Shown in pieces: positions 9,388 through 19,200 of a stretch of 43,538 nt of DNA; position 1 is the stretch's first letter, and every line of letters starts with the position of its first letter. Below the pieces are notes generated by a model, which did no database searches, was not told where the DNA came from, and saw only the letters and a list, made by a program, of their open reading frames with translations. The stretch is taken from contig JAJPHU010000060.1 in NCBI GenBank assembly GCA_021325115.1, positions 1 through 43,538 on the forward strand, written 5' to 3'. The translations under genes and the position numbers were made by a program. This DNA is from Planctomycetota bacterium. GTDB taxonomy: Bacteria > Planctomycetota > Planctomycetia > Gemmatales > Gemmataceae.

Positions 9388-9624
9388 TCACGACGCGAGA
9401 GCCGCCGCAACTATTTCCGGGCTCGTTGCCGCCACTTTCAGCAGAGCGTGCGCCGAACCCTCGGACCACTGCCGACCTTGTTCCCAGCTACGTAGCGTCG
9501 CCACGTTCATACCAATCAGGCGTGCGAATTCTGTCTGTGATTTCCCCAAGCGTCGCCGAATCGCCTTCACATCAACTGGGGCGAACTCCGTTACGCGGCT
9601 TTTTTTCCCGGATCTATCAGCCAA
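9388..9624 (-). CDS. XRE-family HTH regulator, HigA/NadS-like antitoxin type
   Basis: The 78-residue product contains one HTH (residues 20-53) with the signature SQTEFARLIGMNVATLRSWE typical of HigA/MqsA-type antitoxins and small XRE repressors. The C-terminal ALLKVAATSPEIVAAAL is the usual end of these proteins, so the 3' part looks complete. The only in-frame start is TTG at 9622-9624, and an in-frame stop lies four codons upstream. An ATG in another frame just upstream would enter this frame through an A7 tract, so the start or the read may be imperfect. No toxin gene is adjacent: the upstream gap to htpX is under 100 bp and the downstream neighbour is the SNF2 gene. It is therefore an orphan. 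Confidence 0.75.
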   Translation of the reverse strand: MADRSGKKSRVTEFAPVDVKAIRRRLGKSQTEFARLIGMNVATLRSWEQGRQWSEGSAHALLKVAATSPEIVAAALAS

Positions 9625-9716
9625 TGGGAATTTTCATCCATCGTATCACGACAGCAGTGTGCAGGCAACGTCCTCCACGCATGGATGCTTAGTATCCAGG
9701 AATCCGCGATCAACCA

Positions 9717-10697
9717 CTATTTCGTCGAATGCATCAACGCTTCCAGCCGCGCGATGCGGTCCTTCAGCGGCGGATGGCTGGCGAAGACGCTCTCTGCGCG
9801 ATCCTGAAATTTCTTGATCGGATTGGCGATGAACAGATGAGCGATGCCGCGGTTAGCGGTTCTCAACACCGCAGCATCGCCTTGTAGCTTACGCAAGGCA
9901 TTGGCCAATCCTTGCGGGTAGCGCGTCAATTCCACCGCGGAGGCGTCTGCCAAGTATTCACGCTGACGGCTGACGGCGAACTGGATGATTTGAGCCAGAA
10001 TGGGGGCAATCAGTGCCAACACCACAGCCAGAATGAAAACGATCAACACGATCAGGCCGCCGCCGCCCTCGCTTTTGCTGTCCCTGCTTCTGCGTCCGCC
10101 GCCGCCACTGCGCGCAATTTGCCAGAACAAATCGGAGAGCATCACGACAGTACCCACGAGCACGGCCATGAGGAGCATCAAGCGAATGTCGTAATTGCGG
10201 ATGTGAGATATCTCATGGGCCATGACACCTTGCAGCTCATCGCGCGTCAGGTGGTGCCGCAAACCGGTGGTGATGGCCACGGCCGCATGTTGTGGATCGC
10301 GGCCGGTGGCAAAAGCGTTCAAGGCGGGATCATCGATCACGTACACGTGCGGCATGGGAATGCCCGCGGCAATGGCCATTTCTTCAACGACATTGAACAG
10401 CTCCGGATCATCGGCATGATGGATACGGCGTGCACCGCTGACGGCCAGGATGAATTGATCGCCGCTGTAATAGCCGATCAGAGAAAAAAGCAGGGCGGCG
10501 GCGGCGGCGACACTGCCTGCCAGGAACGCCTCGCCCCAGCGCAGCTGGGCCACCGCCTCGGGATCATAGAACGCGATAGCGCCCAGGGCCAAGATCAGGG
10601 CAACGACGGCCGTAAACAAACAGAAAATCAGCACCAAGAGGATACTGTTCCGCTTGTTCTCGGCAATCAGGTCGCGGAAGGTCGGGTTCATGGCCAC
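9717..10697 (-). CDS. htpX: HtpX-like membrane zinc metalloprotease (M48)
   Basis: The product has 326 residues from GTG at 10697, which has an AGGGGAG ribosome site about 12 nt upstream; ATG two codons inside is an alternative. Two N-terminal membrane segments (about residues 18-38 and 52-75) precede the HEISH zinc motif near residue 161 (MAHEISHIRNYD). Two more hydrophobic segments follow, and between them is a Gly/Arg/Ser-rich loop (SGGGGRRSRDSKSEGGGG). The third zinc ligand sits in REYLADASAVELTR. HtpX degrades damaged or misfolded membrane proteins, and its active site faces the cytoplasm. It lies 26 bp downstream of lemA in a commonly seen lemA-htpX pair. The glycine-rich insert is a local oddity. 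Confidence 0.93.
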   Translation of the reverse strand: MAMNPTFRDLIAENKRNSILLVLIFCLFTAVVALILALGAIAFYDPEAVAQLRWGEAFLAGSVAAAAALLFSLIGYYSGDQFILAVSGARRIHHADDPELFNVVEEMAIAAGIPMPHVYVIDDPALNAFATGRDPQHAAVAITTGLRHHLTRDELQGVMAHEISHIRNYDIRLMLLMAVLVGTVVMLSDLFWQIARSGGGGRRSRDSKSEGGGGLIVLIVFILAVVLALIAPILAQIIQFAVSRQREYLADASAVELTRYPQGLANALRKLQGDAAVLRTANRGIAHLFIANPIKKFQDRAESVFASHPPLKDRIARLEALMHSTK

Positions 10698-10723
10698 AGT
10701 AGTAGACGGCTCCCCTGCAGGTG

Positions 10724-11290
10724 TTAGAATTTTACTTGCGGCGCCTGGCGGACTGCTGCTATCTCGGCGGCGTCGAGCTGGAAGAACTCAACCTGACGGA
10801 AGCCGAACAGATTGGCGAGGATGTTCGCCGGAAAGCGCATCAGCGCTGCGTTGTATTGGCCGACGACATCGTTGTAATGCTGCCGGGCAAAGCCAATGCG
10901 ATTCTCGGTCGCTGTCAATTCCTCCTGCAAACCGAGGAAACTTTGATTGGCCTTGAGGTCCGGATAAGCCTCGGCCACGGCAAAGAGTGTCTTCAAAGTG
11001 CCCGTCAGCGCGTTCTCGGCCTGGGCTTGCTCGGCGACACCGTGTGCGTTGACGGCTGCGTTGCGAGCTTGAATTACTCTCTCCAATGTCTCTTTTTCGT
11101 GTGTGGCATAACCTTTGACGGTCTCTACCAGGTTCGGGATAAGATCGTGGCGCCGCTTGAGCTGCACGTCGATCTGTGACCAGGCGTTCTCCGTTTCCAC
11201 CTTTTTGTTGACCAGACCGTTGTAAACGGCAATACCGGCCAGCACGAGCACGCCTATGACGATCAAAGTGATAATGAGCCAAGGTTCCAT
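10724..11290 (-). CDS. lemA: LemA family membrane protein
   Basis: I chose the ATG at 11290 because AAAGGTGGG at 11297-11305 precedes it and the resulting 188 residues match the family's usual length; the frame stays open further upstream but that extension does not look like protein. The product has a short N-terminal exit, one membrane segment (about 4-24) and the typical LemA helical domain: VETENAWSQIDVQLKRRHDL, then LIPNLVETVKGY and a conserved FAVAEAYPDLKAN. LemA proteins have a small N-out segment and an intracellular helical bundle of unsettled function. The gene is paired with htpX, which suggests a role in membrane protein quality control. Confidence 0.92.
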   Translation of the reverse strand: MEPWLIITLIVIGVLVLAGIAVYNGLVNKKVETENAWSQIDVQLKRRHDLIPNLVETVKGYATHEKETLERVIQARNAAVNAHGVAEQAQAENALTGTLKTLFAVAEAYPDLKANQSFLGLQEELTATENRIGFARQHYNDVVGQYNAALMRFPANILANLFGFRQVEFFQLDAAEIAAVRQAPQVKF

Positions 11291-11402
11291 TGTGATCCCA
11301 CCTTTCTTCCTCCCGGATGGGAGATGTTTGGCGTTGGTTTTTGGCTTCCCGTTCTCTTGGTTATTCGCCCTTCGACAGTCGGGATTTGCAAACTTTGTTG
11401 GT

Positions 11403-11585
11403 TTAAAACTCCGAAGAAATTGGATTCGCGAAGTCAAAATTGGCGATGGCCTTCTCTTTTTCTTGCGGGGCCAAGAGCAGCAACACGGTAATCTCCGAAG
11501 GGATTTCCTCCGGCAACAAGTGGTGAAAATCCTCCCGGCGGCGTGGACAGTGCGACAGTGGATGGAAGTAATCAAATAGCAGCAT
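11403..11585 (-). pseudogene. Possible N-terminal remnant of a planctomycete hypothetical protein
   Basis: In the 359 bp gap between lemA and the glycosyltransferase gene, a 60-codon frame begins LLFDYFHPLSHCPRRREDFH. From memory, this resembles the start of a planctomycete hypothetical family that opens with a D-x-F-x-P...W-x-x-F-H pattern. It stops after 60 codons without a recognisable domain. Its start codon lies inside a 20 bp tandem duplication, and there is no clear ribosome site. It may be a decayed fragment or chance; the rest of the gap (11291-11402) shows nothing. Confidence 0.2.
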
Positions 11586-11611
11586 TTGCTTTCAAATAGC
11601 AGCATTTGCTT
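11572..11611. repeat. Perfect tandem duplication of 20 bp
   Basis: The unit TCAAATAGCAGCATTTGCTT occurs twice head to tail, at 11572-11591 and 11592-11611, with no mismatches. Perfect identity suggests a recent slippage or duplication event in the spacer. Confidence 0.95.
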
Positions 11612-11649
11612 TCCTTCTCCAGCGCTGTCCTAACCTATTCACCCTGATT

Positions 11650-12906
11650 CTAGCTTACTTTCCCGACCTCACAAGTTATCTCCTGATAAATGCGCCGCAC
11701 CATCTCCAACTTGTCCCTCCACGCGAACTCCTGCCGCGTGCGCTCCAGGCCGGCCTTGCCCAGACGATGCCGCAACTCTGCATCGCCGGACAAGCGCAGC
11801 AGCGCTGCGGCCAAGCCAGGGATGTCGCCGCAGCGCACGAGCAGACCGTCTTTTTCATCGTGGATAACCCAGCCGAGACCACCGGCGCGGTAACCGATAT
11901 TCGGCACGCCGTTAGCCCATGCCTCCAGCAATACCAGGCCGAACGAATCAGAACGGCTCGGCAGAGCAAACACATCAATGGCGGCGAAGAAATCGCGCTT
12001 CTGGCGCGCGTCGAGAACACCGAGTCGGAAGATGCGGCCGCTCGGGCGATGGCCGCGCCAAAAGCTCTGGAAATTCGGCATTTCCGGTCCAGCGAGGACA
12101 ACGACGAAATGGCCGCCCTGACGCCAGGCATGTTCGGCGGCGCGGAGCAAATCGACACTGCCTTTCTCGCGGCTGTTATTGGCAAGATGGCCGATCACCA
12201 CATCGTCGGCAGCGATACCCCATTCGGCTCGCGCGCGGCGGCGGTCGCCGCCGGTGCAAGATTCGCGGTCCAGCCCCATGCCTTGCAAGATCAGGCGCTC
12301 GGCAGGGATGCCGCGATCGAGAAATGCTTGACGTTCGCCCTCGGTCTGCACGAAGAGACGATCGGCGGAGTAAGCCAGCGACATCAGCGCAGGACTGGTG
12401 TAGGCGCGGCGGGTACGGTCATGCGGATCATCGGGGTCGCCGAGGTGCAGAAACGGCGTCAGCAGGAAAGGGACACCAAGACGCCTTGCCAGGCGGCGAG
12501 CGCAGGTCAGCGGCCAACCGTAGGGGAAAGCAGTGGCGTGGACCAGATCGAACGGTTCGCGCATTTGCCCGGCCTCAACCCACATGCGCCAAGCGATCGG
12601 ATTACAGGAAACGGTGAGACATTGCCAGGGGCGATAGGGCACAAGCGATAACACCTTGAGGATGCGCGTTTGATAGGGGATATGCCAGAGGTGATAACGG
12701 CGAATTTCCACGCCGTCCTCGATGCGCCGGCCAGGACGCAGGCAGCGTCCTGATGTGGACCAGAAGGCAGGTAGATCCACGGCCGTGGTGGTGAAGACCG
12801 TGACCTGATCGCCGGTCGCGGCGAGATAACGGCTCAGGCGGGCGAAATAATCTTCCGAGCCGCCTAGCGCCGGCGGATAGCGCTGCACGAAATGGGCCAC
12901 TCGCAT
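11650..12906 (-). CDS. GT4-family glycosyltransferase (GT-B fold)
   Basis: The 418-residue product starts at an ATG preceded by AAAGGAG. The N-terminal nucleotide-fold half starts MRVAHFVQRYPPALGGSEDY with the Gly-Gly-(Ser)-E loop typical of GT4 enzymes. The C-terminal half has VIGHLANNSREKGSVDLL, where the Lys lies in the donor phosphate-binding region, and then the E-x7-E region at about residue 320 (SDSFGLVLLEAWANGVPN), which contacts the nucleotide sugar. Family members transfer a sugar from a nucleotide donor with retention, for example to lipids or polysaccharides. The acceptor cannot be told from sequence. No other sugar genes are nearby, so it appears to stand alone. It is divergent from the aminotransferase gene. 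Confidence 0.9.
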   Translation of the reverse strand: MRVAHFVQRYPPALGGSEDYFARLSRYLAATGDQVTVFTTTAVDLPAFWSTSGRCLRPGRRIEDGVEIRRYHLWHIPYQTRILKVLSLVPYRPWQCLTVSCNPIAWRMWVEAGQMREPFDLVHATAFPYGWPLTCARRLARRLGVPFLLTPFLHLGDPDDPHDRTRRAYTSPALMSLAYSADRLFVQTEGERQAFLDRGIPAERLILQGMGLDRESCTGGDRRRARAEWGIAADDVVIGHLANNSREKGSVDLLRAAEHAWRQGGHFVVVLAGPEMPNFQSFWRGHRPSGRIFRLGVLDARQKRDFFAAIDVFALPSRSDSFGLVLLEAWANGVPNIGYRAGGLGWVIHDEKDGLLVRCGDIPGLAAALLRLSGDAELRHRLGKAGLERTRQEFAWRDKLEMVRRIYQEITCEVGKVS

Positions 12907-12963
12907 GACGACTCCTTTCCGCGCTGCCGCGCTGCCGGTTGATCCGATACAATGCTACAGATT

Positions 12964-13022
12964 AGGTGGTTAGGTGGTTAAGTGGCCAGGTGGTTGGGTG
13001 GCTCACCTAACCACCTGGCCAC
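12964..13022. repeat. AGGTGGTT-type quasi-tandem units ending in an inverted repeat
   Basis: Imperfect copies of TTAGGTGG/TAAGTGGC run from 12964. The last part, 12982-13000, pairs with 13004-13022 over 19 bp with one G/T position, and the loop is 3 nt. It sits in the divergent spacer just upstream of the aminotransferase ribosome site, so it would form a hairpin in that leader if transcribed. Confidence 0.85.
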
Positions 13023-13044
13023 CTTCAACCCAAGGACCATTGAC

Positions 13045-14235
13045 ATGATAGACATCTCAAAAATGGCTGCCGCCGTGCAGCCGTCGGCCACGTTGGCCGC
13101 CGGCGCCAAGGCCAAGCAGATGAAGGCCGAGGGGATCACTGTCTACGATTTCAGCCTCGGCGAACCCGACTTCAATACCCCCGAACACATCTGCGCCGCT
13201 GCCGTCAAGGCCATGCAGAAAGGCCACACGCGCTACACGCCGGCTGCTGGCATTCCCGAATTACGCACCGCCATCTCTCGTTTGTATCAAAAGACCTACG
13301 GGGTCTCCTATACGCCGGAACAAGTGGTGGTGTCCAACGGGGCCAAGCACTCGTTGCATAATGCCTTGGCCGCCATCGTCGGTCCAGGCGACGAAGTCAT
13401 CATTCCGACGCCGTATTGGGTCAGTTATAGTGATCTCGTACAAATGACCGGCGCCCGCTATGTTCTTGTACCAACGACGCTGGAATCGGGCTTCAAAATG
13501 ACACCCGATCAACTCCGCGCCGCCGTAACGCCGCGTAGTCGGCTGCTGATGCTCAATTCGCCGAGCAATCCAACCGGCGCCGTCTACACACGCAAAGAGT
13601 TGGAAGCGCTGGCCGATGTGGTGTTGGAGAAAAACCTGGCCGTCATCAGCGATGAGATTTACGAACGGCTGGTGTTCGGCAATGCTCAGGCGACCTGTTT
13701 CGCCACCTTGCGTCCCGGCCTGGCGGAGCGCACCATTACCATTAGCGGAGCAAGCAAGACTTACGCCATGACCGGCTGGCGTGTCGGTTGGGCCCTGGGG
13801 CCCATCTCGGTCATCAAGGCGATGGGCAATATCCAGAGTCAGCAGACGGGGTGTCCGTGCAGCGTCAGCCAATACGCGGCGTTGGCGGCCATCGAGGGCG
13901 ATCAGGAGTGTGTCGAACGCATGAGGCGGGAGTTTGAGGCCCGGCGCGATCTGGTCTGCGCTCGCCTTAAGAAAATGCCGGGCGTCAGAAGCTTCGTACC
14001 GGAGGGGGCGTTCTACGCTTTCTTCGATGTGTCCGCTCATTTTGGGCGGACACTGGCTGGCCGGCCGGTCACGGATTCCCTCAGCTTCTGTCAGGCGGCG
14101 TTGGAGGGCGCTCATGTCAACGTGGTTGCCGGAGTAGCGTTCGGCGCCGAGGGCTACGTTCGGTTGTCCTACGCTGCCAGCCGCGAACAGCTGCAAGCGG
14201 GACTGGATCGATTGGAACAATTTCTGCGAGGTTAA
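13045..14235 (+). CDS. aspC: Aspartate aminotransferase-like class I PLP enzyme
   Basis: ATG at 13045 has CAAGGA at 13031-13036; the open frame continues upstream into the repeat, but that part is not protein-like. The product has 396 residues, normal for fold-type I aminotransferases. Visible motifs are YDFSLGEPDFNTP, HTRYTPAAGIPELR (substrate/PLP region), NSPSNPTGAVY (Asn contacting PLP), SDEIYE, and the Schiff-base lysine K238 in SGASKTYAMTGWRVGW. The C-terminal arginine for the alpha-carboxylate is in YVRLSYAAS. The enzyme would move amino groups between aspartate (or another amino acid) and 2-oxoglutarate in the cytoplasm. The symbol is by similarity to the subgroup-1 bacterial enzymes; exact substrate range is uncertain. 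The gene is followed 66 bp later by a second amino-acid gene. Confidence 0.92.
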   Translation: MIDISKMAAAVQPSATLAAGAKAKQMKAEGITVYDFSLGEPDFNTPEHICAAAVKAMQKGHTRYTPAAGIPELRTAISRLYQKTYGVSYTPEQVVVSNGAKHSLHNALAAIVGPGDEVIIPTPYWVSYSDLVQMTGARYVLVPTTLESGFKMTPDQLRAAVTPRSRLLMLNSPSNPTGAVYTRKELEALADVVLEKNLAVISDEIYERLVFGNAQATCFATLRPGLAERTITISGASKTYAMTGWRVGWALGPISVIKAMGNIQSQQTGCPCSVSQYAALAAIEGDQECVERMRREFEARRDLVCARLKKMPGVRSFVPEGAFYAFFDVSAHFGRTLAGRPVTDSLSFCQAALEGAHVNVVAGVAFGAEGYVRLSYAASREQLQAGLDRLEQFLRG

Positions 14236-14281
14236 CGGTTTTCGGTTTTCCATGCTGTCTTGAACTGAAAACCGAAAACCG
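14236..14281. repeat. Inverted repeat of CGAAAACC units
   Basis: CGGTTTTCGGTTTTC (14236-14250) pairs perfectly over 15 bp with 14267-14281, leaving a 16 nt loop. It starts at the aminotransferase stop codon. A related unit is at 35771-35822. It may attenuate read-through into the next gene. Confidence 0.9.
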
Positions 14282-14301
14282 AAAACTGAATGGGGTGAAT
14301 C

Positions 14302-15297
14302 ATGGCCTCTCCTTCTTCCCATCCGGCAAACGGCTCGCCGGGCGTACTGCTGTTAACCGAAGAGGATGTGCGCCGTCTGTTGACCATGGACATGGCTCTG
14401 GAAGCTGTAGAGCAGGGGCTGCGCAAGATGGCCCTTGAGGAAGCGATGAATACGCCACGAGCACGCGTACAGACGGACCACGCCATGCTGCACATCATGT
14501 CGGCGGCGGCCAAGACGCTGGGTATTATGGGAGCCAAGCTGTACTCGACCAGCCGCAGAAGCGGAGCCCGCTTTCTCGTGCCTTTATTCGATGGCAAAAC
14601 GGGCGCTCTGTTGTGCTTAATGCAGGCGGACTATCTGGGGCAAATGCGGACGGGCGCGGCCAGCGGCATCGCCACACACTACATGGCCCGTCCGGATGCC
14701 ACCGAAGTCGGCCTGTTCGGCAGCGGCAAACAGGCACGCACACAGGTGCAGGCCATCTGCCGCGTGCGCCACATCCGGCAAGTGCAAGTGTACAGTCCCA
14801 ACGAAGAGCATCGCCGTGCTTTCGCCGCCGAGATGAGCGAGCTATGTCAGACGGAAGTGGTTCCGGTGTCCCGGCCGGAGATGGCAGCAGAGAAGAAAGA
14901 CATTGTCATCACGGCCACGACCAGCCGCGAGCCTGTGTTGACCGGCCATTGGATTTCCCAGGGCACACATATCAACGCCATCGGCTCCAATTTTCTCAGC
15001 AAGGCGGAACTGGATAGTGTGACGGTGCGTCGCTGTGCCGTCATCGCTGTAGACAGCAAGGAACAGGCCCGCCTGGAAGCTGGCGATTTTCAGCAACCGC
15101 TGGAAGACGGCTCCCTGCGCTGGACCGATGTGCGCGAGCTGGGACAGATCATTGTTGGCCGCTATCCTGGCCGCAAGCATCCCCAGGACATAACGCTGTT
15201 CAAGTCGCTGGGAATTGCCATCGAAGATGTCGCCGTCGCCGGCCGGGTCTACGCTCGCGCCCAGGCCGAGGGCGTCGGCAAAATCATGGACTGGTGA
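14302..15297 (+). CDS. Ornithine cyclodeaminase / mu-crystallin family protein
   Basis: The ATG is preceded by GGGGTGA. The 331-residue product matches the family in length and has the N-terminal LLTEEDVRRLLTMDMALEAV, the substrate loop with MGAKLYSTS, and the Rossmann dinucleotide motif near residue 140 (GLFGSGKQARTQVQAI). The conserved INAIGSNFLSKAELD and VDSKEQARLEAGDF follow. Members include ornithine cyclodeaminase (ornithine to proline), archaeal-type alanine dehydrogenase and ketimine reductases; sequence alone does not separate these. Its position just after an aminotransferase fits an oxo-acid/amino-acid interconversion role. Confidence 0.88.
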   Translation: MASPSSHPANGSPGVLLLTEEDVRRLLTMDMALEAVEQGLRKMALEEAMNTPRARVQTDHAMLHIMSAAAKTLGIMGAKLYSTSRRSGARFLVPLFDGKTGALLCLMQADYLGQMRTGAASGIATHYMARPDATEVGLFGSGKQARTQVQAICRVRHIRQVQVYSPNEEHRRAFAAEMSELCQTEVVPVSRPEMAAEKKDIVITATTSREPVLTGHWISQGTHINAIGSNFLSKAELDSVTVRRCAVIAVDSKEQARLEAGDFQQPLEDGSLRWTDVRELGQIIVGRYPGRKHPQDITLFKSLGIAIEDVAVAGRVYARAQAEGVGKIMDW

Positions 15298-15376
15298 AAC
15301 CAAACCGAACGAATCGGACGCGTAAGCGATGGATGCTTTGTTGTCGCTTAGGCATCTGGCTCGCCTTCTTCGCTAC

Positions 15377-15997
15377 TTATGTGGGCGGATGGCTGCCCGA
15401 CGGCGATGCCAAAGGAGAATCCTCGCGGGAAAGCTCTTGGTTGGGCATCAGCCCCAGGTCATCCGGTAGATGCAGGAATTTCCCCTTGATGGGCGGCAAA
15501 GGCTTTGGCATGGATGGGCGGTCTGGCAAAGCTGCGTCCGCTTCTGACTCGTCCAGGGCCACCGGTTCATCGCACGCTTCGAGCATTTCGTCTTCGATAT
15601 CCGCTACGGGTGATGGTTTAGGAGCCTGTGGTTTACGTGGCGTTTCTCCTGGTTTTGCCCTTTTGCTCGGCGGCGGAGAGGAGCGAGCAGGGGATGGCGG
15701 CACAGCAGCAGGGATCGTATCCCAGGCCACTTTGTAGCGATAATTGCCGATTGTCAACTCATCGCCAGCATTCAGCCGTCCCTCGACGACGCGGGTGCCA
15801 TTGATGCGGATACCATTGGTACTGCCGAGGTCGCGGACAACGAGATAATCGCTGACCTGAGCAATGCAGCAGTGGCGGCGCGAAATCTTCCGTGAATCGA
15901 TTTGAATATCGCACTCGGGATGCCGGCCAAGCAGTAAAATCGGCTTATCCAGCAAAATGCTAGAGCCGTGATCCAAAGCTATCAGCTGCGCAGGCAT
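15377..15997 (-). CDS. FHA-domain protein with Pro-rich acidic tail
   Basis: The 206-residue product is an N-terminal forkhead-associated domain (residues 1-95) followed by a disordered region rich in Pro, Lys and acidic residues. The phosphothreonine-binding signature is complete: G24-R25-H26, S39-x-x-H42 and N61-G62 in DLGSTNGIRINGTRV. FHA domains bind phosphothreonine peptides, so this is probably an adaptor in Ser/Thr kinase signalling, which is rich in planctomycetes. No kinase or phosphatase gene is in the window. It converges on the upstream metabolic pair and diverges from the following secreted protein gene. Confidence 0.9.
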   Translation of the reverse strand: MPAQLIALDHGSSILLDKPILLLGRHPECDIQIDSRKISRRHCCIAQVSDYLVVRDLGSTNGIRINGTRVVEGRLNAGDELTIGNYRYKVAWDTIPAAVPPSPARSSPPPSKRAKPGETPRKPQAPKPSPVADIEDEMLEACDEPVALDESEADAALPDRPSMPKPLPPIKGKFLHLPDDLGLMPNQELSREDSPLASPSGSHPPT

Positions 15998-16245
15998 GAT
16001 CGCTCGCCACCCGTGTAAAGCCCTATCTTGAAACGCTGTCTTTTCTGACGAACTAATATACCATAGTTGAATCGAGTAGTTCTATCCATTCTTTCGCTAG
16101 CCCAACAAAATCTTTTCCCATCTTTTCCTCAAGTAGATCGTTTCGCTCCATCTTGACCTGTCGAGCGAATCCGGCTAAGGATTGCCAGCCCAATTTGCCG
16201 GCAACTCTGACCGGCGCTGTGGCTGGCAAAAGGCGAGGACCATTC

Positions 16246-19200
16246 ATGCGATCTCTTCGCACGCTATCTCTATCATTGATCGTCTTGGCGGCGGTGCTGT
16301 ATCCCTCCGTGCATGGCGCCGCTGATTTGCGCAACTTTGAGGATGCCGCACTTCATGCGGTGCAATTTTGGGATAACCGTGAAGGTTGGGCAGTCGGCGA
16401 GGAAGGCGTGATTTGGCACACCATCGACGGCGGCAAACACTGGGAACGGCAATCCAGCGGCGTTCGTGCCTCGCTGCGTTCGCTGCATTTCCTCGATCCG
16501 TATACCGGCTGGGTCGTCGGCCGAGAGGAACTGCCGGGCGGCGGCAGCACAGGCGTCGTGCTATTCACCAAGGATGGCGGCTTGAAGTGGCAGCGGCTTA
16601 TGCTCAACATGCTGCCGGGACTCCATCGCGTTCGCTTCGTTGATGAAAAAGCGGGATATAAGATCGGTTATCTCGTCGGGGACGGCAGCGATGCTCATCC
16701 CTCCGGCGTGTTCATGACGACAGATAGCGGACGTACCTGGCAGCCGGTGCCCGGGGCGCGGTCCTCATCGTGGTTGGCAGCGGCCTTTACCGATAACGGC
16801 GAAGGCGCCCTGGCTGGCACCTGGAATCGGCTGGCAACCGTGCGTAAGGACCGCGTCTTTCAGGTCAACATGGACACCTTGGGCGGTCGCAGTTTACGTG
16901 ATGTGCAATTGCGCGGCGACGATGGCTTGGCAGTCGGACAAGGAGGATTGATCCTGCGCAGCGAGCGCACACGCGGCTCGACATGGAAATATGTCAATCT
17001 GAATGTGACGGAGAACGTTCGTCGGGCCTGGGACTTTCATGCGGTGCATGGCGTCGGCAATCATTACTGGGTGGTGGGCCGACCCGGCTCCGTGGCGCTA
17101 CACAGCGCCGATCGCGGCCAAAATTGGCAAGTGGTACGCACCGGGCAACCGCTGCCGCTGGACGGCATCTTCTTCACCGATGAGCAGCATGGCTGGGCGG
17201 TTGGCGAATTGGGCACCATCCTGGCAACCAGCGACGGCGGCAAGACCTGGCACGTGCAGCATCGCGGTGGGCAACGGGCAGCCGTGCTATTCCTGCATGC
17301 TCGTGCTGGCGGCATTCCTCTGGACACCGTCGCTCAGCTCGGCGGACAAGAGGGCTATCTGTGCGCCGCTCTGCGCGTAACGGCATCGGATTTAGCGACG
17401 GCGGCGCTCGATCGTTCCAGCGAGGCGGCGCGTTTCGCGGCTGCCGTGCGCCAGGCCGGCGGCGCGGCCGGTGAAATGCTGTGGGCCTTTCCCGTCTCCT
17501 CGCATTTGCTGCGCGTGCCGCACTCGGAGTTGCTCCGCGCCTGGAACGCAATGCAGGAAGACCAGGCAGCCGAGCACCTGTTGCGCCAACTCGTCTTGAC
17601 CATTCGCATGTGGCAGCCCGCCGTCCTCATTACGGACAACAGCGAGGAGAAACCCAACGGTTTCGGCTGCGATGCCTTGCTGGCCGAAGCGGTGCGCGCC
17701 GCTTTCGAAAAAGCTGGCGATGCCAAGACGTTTCCCGAACAGCTCCAGGGCTTGGGGCTGAGTCCATGGCAGGCCGCCAAAGTCTACAGCGTTTGCGATA
17801 CTCAACCTGCGCAGGTACAACTTGATCTGACGGCCCTCGCTTCACGCTTGCAAGCGACGCCGCGCGAATTTGCCGCCGCGTCGGCGGCCCTGTTGGCGGG
17901 AAGCGCCGTCCCGTTGCCCGATCGCCGCCATTTCCGCTTGCTTGCCGCTCACCTCAAGGATGCAGCGCATCACCGTGAACTGATGCAGGGCATCGATCTG
18001 CCTGCCGGCGGATTGGCACGGCGGCCGTTTGGCGATGCTGGGGAAATGCCGGAAGAATTGGTCAAAGCGATTCGTCAATGCTCGACCTTGAGGGCGCTGT
18101 CTGAAACACCGGCTGGCGCCTTGAACGATCCCAATCGTCTGTTATCGAACATCGGCCCGATGCTTAAGGACATGCCGGATGACATGGCGGCGTCCACTGC
18201 CTTCGCCGTGGCCAATCGCTATGTCCGCATGGGGCAATGGAGCTTGGCTCGCGAAGTTTTCCTGTTGCTGATCGAGCGCTATCCTGTGCATCCTTTGGCG
18301 ATGGAAAGTTATCGCTGGCTGATTCGTCACAATAGCAGCTCCGAAGCCCGCCATCGCCATGAGCTAGGTCAGTTCCTTGTCGTTGAGTCCGAGCAGCATG
18401 GCGTACCCCTGAAAAAAAACTCAACACTCGGCAAGCCTGGCGATCCGGACGCCGCCATACCGGGCATCAAAATGCCGGCCTGGAAACCAGGTATGGCCAG
18501 GCCGCCGGACCTGCCGGATCTGTTGACAACGGAGCGCGACAAGCAAATGTTTCTGTTCGCTACGAAAGAACAGGTTCGCCAGTGGTATCAAAGCAGCCTT
18601 GATCTGGAGTCGCGCTTGGCCGGGTTCGGGCCCCTGCTGACCGGTGATCCCTCATTGCAGTTTTGCTTACAGGCCGCACGGCGCAATCTCGGCGATTTTC
18701 AGACTCCACAAAAGTGGTATTCGCATTTCGTCAGCCGCCAGCCGGATGGTCCGTGGCGTTCGGCTGCGCTGGCCGAATTGTGGTTAGCCAATCGCAGCGG
18801 CGCCCCGCCCAAGCCGGTATTGACCTGCCGCTACGTCGATAATCGGCCGCTGCTCGACGGCAACCTCACCGACGCTTGCTGGCAGAGCAAACCGAGCAAA
18901 CTGCAAAACGCCGCCGGTGATACCATGAAGGAGTGCTCCACCGAGGTGCATTTCGCCTATGATCACGAATTCCTCTATCTCTCTCTCAAATGTGCTCATC
19001 CGGCCTATTGTTACGTGCCACCGGTCAAGCCGCGCAGCCGCGACGCCGATTTGCGCGGCCATGATCGCGTCAGTATCCTGCTCGATCTCGACCGTGATTA
19101 TTGCACTTGCTATCACCTGCAAATCGATCAGCGCGGCTGCGTCTGCGAAGATTGCTGGGGCGATAAGAGTTGGGATCCGCGCTGGTTCGTGGCTGTGCAG

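Noticed and set aside
11291-11605. N-terminal extension of LemA
   Set aside because: The frame is open but Arg/Cys-rich and not protein-like; a good ribosome site and family length favour ATG 11290.
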